Below are positions 29,563 to 32,229 of a stretch of DNA of 32,229 bases, one piece after another. A program made the position numbers and the translations under genes. Below the pieces are notes generated by a model. The model ran no database searches, was not told the DNA's origin, and saw only the letters and a list, made by a program, of their open reading frames with translations. The stretch's first letter is position 1. Each line of letters begins with the position of its first letter. This DNA is from Actinomycetota bacterium (GTDB lineage: Bacteria; Actinomycetota; Acidimicrobiia; IMCC26256; PALSA-555), in assembly GCA_003140175.1 (NCBI GenBank), contig PLJD01000017.1, positions 1-32,229 of the forward strand. The letters run 5' to 3'.

Positions 29563-29616
29563 CGGGAGCGGCCGTCGGGGACCGCCGCGCGTCCGGGCCG
29601 GACGGGCGGCCGTCGC

Positions 29617-29622
29617 TAGGCT
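29617..29622 (+). promoter_or_regulatory. candidate -10 (TAGGCT) for the GT4-AftD operon
   Basis: TAGGCT lies 29 bases before the GTG at 29652. Transcription from it would give a leader of about 22 nt containing a GGAGG SD (29643-29647), so this gene would use the leadered version of the same promoter. Confidence 0.45.
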
Positions 29623-29651
29623 TCGGGGCTTCCCTGCCCGCCGGAGGTCCT

Positions 29652-30845
29652 GTGGACAGCCGCGACGTCGAGCCCGCGCCCGGTTCCGGGCCGGCCGACG
29701 CCAAGCTTGGTGACATCGCCGCCGCCGCCGGGCTGCGACGGATCCATCTCCTGGCCTGGCGGGACCTCGACGACCCCGAGGCCGGAGGGTCCGAGCTCCA
29801 CGCCCACATGATCGCGGCCCGCTGGGCCCGGGCCGGCCTCGAGGTGACGATGCGCACCTCGTTCGCGGCCGACCATCCCCAGGTCAGCCACCGCGACGGC
29901 TACCGGGTGATTCGCAAGGCGGGCCGCTACCTCGTGTTCCCCCGCGCCGCGCTTGCCGAACGAGCCGGGTTCCACGGGCCCAGCGACGGGCTCGTCGAGA
30001 TCTGGAACGGCATGCCGTTCTTCTCCCCGCTGTGGGCGCGGGGCCCCCGGGTGGTGTTCCTCCATCACCTCCACGCCGAGATGTGGAACATGACGCTGTC
30101 ACCCGACCTCGCCCGCCTCGGACGATTCGTCGAAGCCCGCCTCGCCCCGCCGCTCTACCGGCGCACCAGCATCGTGACCCTCTCGGAGTCCTCGAAGCAG
30201 GAACTGGTCAGCGAGATGGGATTCCGGGCCGCCCGGGTCCGGGTCGTCCACCCCGGCGTCGACGCCCGGTTCAGCCCCGGAGCCGAGCAGGCACCGCGCC
30301 CCACCGTGCTCGCGGTGGGCCGGCTCGTACCGGTGAAGCGCTTCCACGCCCTCCTCGACGCGCTCGTGGAGCTGCGGACCCGCATCCCCGATCTCGAGGC
30401 GATCATCGTCGGCGAGGGCTACGAGCGCGAGGCGATCGAGGCCCGCCGCCGCGACGCCGACGCCGAAGACTGGGTCCACCTCGCGGGACGAGTCGACGAC
30501 GACACCCTCTTGGATCTCTACCGGCGCTCCTGGGTGCTGGCCAGCGCGTCGGCTCGCGAAGGCTGGGGCATGACGATCACCGAAGCCGCCGCGTGCGGCA
30601 CCCCGGCGGTCGTGACCGACATCGCCGGGCACCGCGACGCGGTCGTCGCCGACCAGAGCGGACTGCTCGTCGCCGACCCGCACCAGCTCGCCGACGCGCT
30701 CGGCCGGGTGCTGACCGACTCCACCCTCCGGGCCCGGCTGGGCGACGGCGCGCTCGCGCGTGCCGCCGAGTGCAGCTGGGATGCCACCGCCGTCGGGACG
30801 CTCGAAGCGTTAGCGGCGGACGCGGTGCGGCGCCGCTCAGCGTGA
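29652..30845 (+). CDS. GT4-family glycosyltransferase
   Basis: 397 residues with the two Rossmann halves of GT-B enzymes. The N-half has RIHLLAWRDLDDPEAGGSEL (30-49), where GGSELHAHMIAARWA is the usual donor-loop helix. The C-half has VLAVGRLVPVKRFHALLDAL (219-238), IIVGEGYEREAI (251-262) and the E-x7-E motif in SAREGWGMTITEAAACGTPA (300-319; E303 and E311), which binds the sugar nucleotide. A retaining transferase acting on the cytoplasmic side is expected. The GTG at 29652 has a GGAGG SD, and the first 25 residues are low-complexity. It overlaps the AftD-like gene by GTGA, so both are likely made together. Donor and acceptor are unknown. Confidence 0.9.
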   Translation: MDSRDVEPAPGSGPADAKLGDIAAAAGLRRIHLLAWRDLDDPEAGGSELHAHMIAARWARAGLEVTMRTSFAADHPQVSHRDGYRVIRKAGRYLVFPRAALAERAGFHGPSDGLVEIWNGMPFFSPLWARGPRVVFLHHLHAEMWNMTLSPDLARLGRFVEARLAPPLYRRTSIVTLSESSKQELVSEMGFRAARVRVVHPGVDARFSPGAEQAPRPTVLAVGRLVPVKRFHALLDALVELRTRIPDLEAIIVGEGYEREAIEARRRDADAEDWVHLAGRVDDDTLLDLYRRSWVLASASAREGWGMTITEAAACGTPAVVTDIAGHRDAVVADQSGLLVADPHQLADALGRVLTDSTLRARLGDGALARAAECSWDATAVGTLEALAADAVRRRSA

Positions 30846-32229
30846 GCCAACCGTTGCGGTCGCGCGTCCGGCGTGACTGGTCCATCCGTGACTGGTCGGT
30901 GCCGATCCTCGCCGCGATCGCCTACATCCCGTTCTTCTTGTCGAGCCCAGGTGAGGTCAGCGCCGACACGAAGGCCTACCTGTATCTGAACCCGGGCCGG
31001 CTGCTGGCCAGCGCCGCGTTCCTCTGGGATCCCAACTACGGCGCGGGCACCGTGCCCCACCAGAACATCGGCTACCTGTTCCCGATGGGGCCTTACTACT
31101 GGCTCACCAACGTGGTCGGCATCCCCGCCTGGATCGCGCAACGCTTCTGGCTCGGCAGCATCACCTTCGCCGCCGGGGTCGGCGTGCTGTACCTGCTCTC
31201 GACCCTGAACTGGAAGCATCGGGGCGCCGCCTTCGTCGCCGCCCTCGTCTACGCGCTCACCCCCTACCAGCTGGCCTACACGGCGCGGATCTCGGCGGTG
31301 CTGCTGCCCTGGGCGGGCCTGCCGTGGATGGTCGCGCTCACCATCCGCTCGGTGCGGCGCGGCGGCTGGCGCGACCCGGCCTTGTTCGCGCTGGTGGTCC
31401 TCGTCATCGGCGGGACGAACGCCACCTCCTTGTTGCTCGCCGGGCTCGCCCCCGCGCTGTGGGTCATCCTCGCCGTCGTCCTAGGTGAAGTGTCGCTCCA
31501 GCGCGCCCTGGCCGCCTGCCTGCGCATCGGCGTGCTCGTGCTCACCACCTCGCTGTGGTGGATCTTCGGGCTGGTCGACCAGGGCAAGTACGGCATCAAC
31601 TATCTCGACGTGTCCGAGACGGTGAAGACCGTCTCGTCGGGCTCGTCGCCGACCGAGGTGCTGCGGGGACTCGGGAACTGGTTCTTCTACGGCGGCGACG
31701 CCGTCGGCACGTGGATCAACCAGTCGATCGACTTCACCCAGCACCGGTGGCTGATCCTGGTCAGCTTCGCCATCCCGCTCCTCGCCCTCGCCGCGGCGAT
31801 GATCATCCGCTGGCGGCATCGCGCCTACTTCGCCGCCCTCGTCGTCGTCGGCACGGTCGTCGCCGTCGGTGCCTACCCCTACAGCAACCCCACCTCGCTC
31901 GGGTCGATCTTCAAAGGCTTCGCCACCGGCTCCAGCGTCGGGCTCGCCCTGCGCAGCACCCCCCGGGCCGTCCCCCTCGTCGCGCTCGGCGTCGCCGGCC
32001 TCATCGCGGCCGGACTCGCCGCGTTGGCGCCGCTGCACCGCTGGACGCGCCTCACCGCGGTCGGCCTGGCCGGCGCGTTGGCCCTCATCAACTTCGTGCC
32101 GGTCTGGCGGGACGGCTACGTCGCCGACCGGGTCGCGTTCCCCGAGAACATCCCCTCCTACTGGACCAAAGCCGGCGCCGCGATCCAGGCGGTGGGGGAC
32201 AGCACCCGGGCGATGGAGCTCCCCGGGTC
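30842..32229 (+). CDS. aftD: AftD-like alpha-(1->3)-arabinofuranosyltransferase, N-terminal part (runs off window)
   Basis: 462 codons are present and the frame is open at the window end. After a basic start, span 1 (about 19-35) leads to PGEVSADTKAYLYLNPGRLL (36-55), where D42 corresponds to the catalytic Asp of GT-C enzymes. Then come LWDPNYGAGTVPHQNIGYLF (61-80) and PMGPYYWLTNVVGIPAWIAQ (81-100). These segments match the N-terminal region of mycobacterial AftD (DUF3367), which adds arabinofuranose from decaprenyl-phosphate-arabinose to arabinan. At least nine spans follow. AftD is normally far longer (about 1400 residues), so most is outside the window. The GTG at 30842 overlaps the GT4 stop (GTGA). 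Use of arabinose in this organism is inference; the symbol is by similarity only. Confidence 0.8.
   Translation, partial: MSQPLRSRVRRDWSIRDWSVPILAAIAYIPFFLSSPGEVSADTKAYLYLNPGRLLASAAFLWDPNYGAGTVPHQNIGYLFPMGPYYWLTNVVGIPAWIAQRFWLGSITFAAGVGVLYLLSTLNWKHRGAAFVAALVYALTPYQLAYTARISAVLLPWAGLPWMVALTIRSVRRGGWRDPALFALVVLVIGGTNATSLLLAGLAPALWVILAVVLGEVSLQRALAACLRIGVLVLTTSLWWIFGLVDQGKYGINYLDVSETVKTVSSGSSPTEVLRGLGNWFFYGGDAVGTWINQSIDFTQHRWLILVSFAIPLLALAAAMIIRWRHRAYFAALVVVGTVVAVGAYPYSNPTSLGSIFKGFATGSSVGLALRSTPRAVPLVALGVAGLIAAGLAALAPLHRWTRLTAVGLAGALALINFVPVWRDGYVADRVAFPENIPSYWTKAGAAIQAVGDSTRAMELPG

Noticed and set aside
30853-30897. Short repeat (RDWSIRDWS) at the start of the AftD-like protein
   Set aside because: Only two imperfect units of five residues; too short to call a repeat element.
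1-32229. CRISPR arrays, tRNA/rRNA genes, insertion sequences and phage genes
   Set aside because: I looked for regularly spaced repeats, tRNA-like cloverleaf sequences, transposase motifs and inverted-repeat ends and found none.

Overview
The window is about 70% GC, with GC-rich third codon positions, frequent GTG starts and many 4-base GTGA/ATGA gene overlaps. It reads as an actinobacterial chromosome. An F420-type luciferase-like oxidoreductase, a mycothiol-dependent-type (MDMPI/DinB) protein, acyl-CoA dehydrogenases of the actinobacterial FadE kind and the N-terminal part of an AftD-like arabinofuranosyltransferase support this. I see no mycolic-acid genes and no mobile elements, tRNA, rRNA or CRISPR. 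A deep-branching actinobacterium such as an Acidimicrobiia member is my inference, not something the sequence proves.

Left half (1-16.2 kb), mostly catabolic and secreted functions. 1-2083 (minus): a PQQ-like beta-propeller protein (partial) behind a secreted Cys-rich protein. 2217-4436 (minus): a fused, two-domain acyl-CoA dehydrogenase. It diverges from an operon at 4575-7153 (plus) with a single-domain acyl-CoA dehydrogenase, an unrecognised Cys/His-rich protein and an MDMPI-type protein. 7211-12739 (minus): a tightly overlapped operon of D-aminoacylase-type amidohydrolase, HyuB and HyuA. It diverges from an operon at 12924-16190 (plus) with a zinc alcohol dehydrogenase, a VOC protein, a SAM methyltransferase and an F420-type LLM oxidoreductase.

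Right half (16.2-32.2 kb), a cell-envelope glycan locus. It holds a GT39-like membrane glycosyltransferase, a PIG-V-like mannosyltransferase, an FAD oxidoreductase of the amine-oxidase/mutase type, a GT2-methyltransferase fusion, a 702-residue membrane protein, a polyprenol-phosphate-mannose-synthase-like GT2, two more polytopic GT-C-like proteins, an SGNH hydrolase, a GT4 glycosyltransferase and the start of an AftD-like protein. The likely logic is that the GT2 enzyme makes a lipid-linked sugar donor inside the cell and the GT-C proteins use such donors outside. The GT4, FAD, methyltransferase and SGNH proteins would make or decorate the glycan.

Two observations stand out. First, many genes share one start architecture: a TANNNT -10 hexamer (often TAGGCT) 6-10 bases before a GTG or ATG, which implies widespread leaderless transcription. 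Second, the one long intergenic gap (26775-27337) holds a frameshifted, truncated GT2 pseudogene that still carries this promoter architecture.
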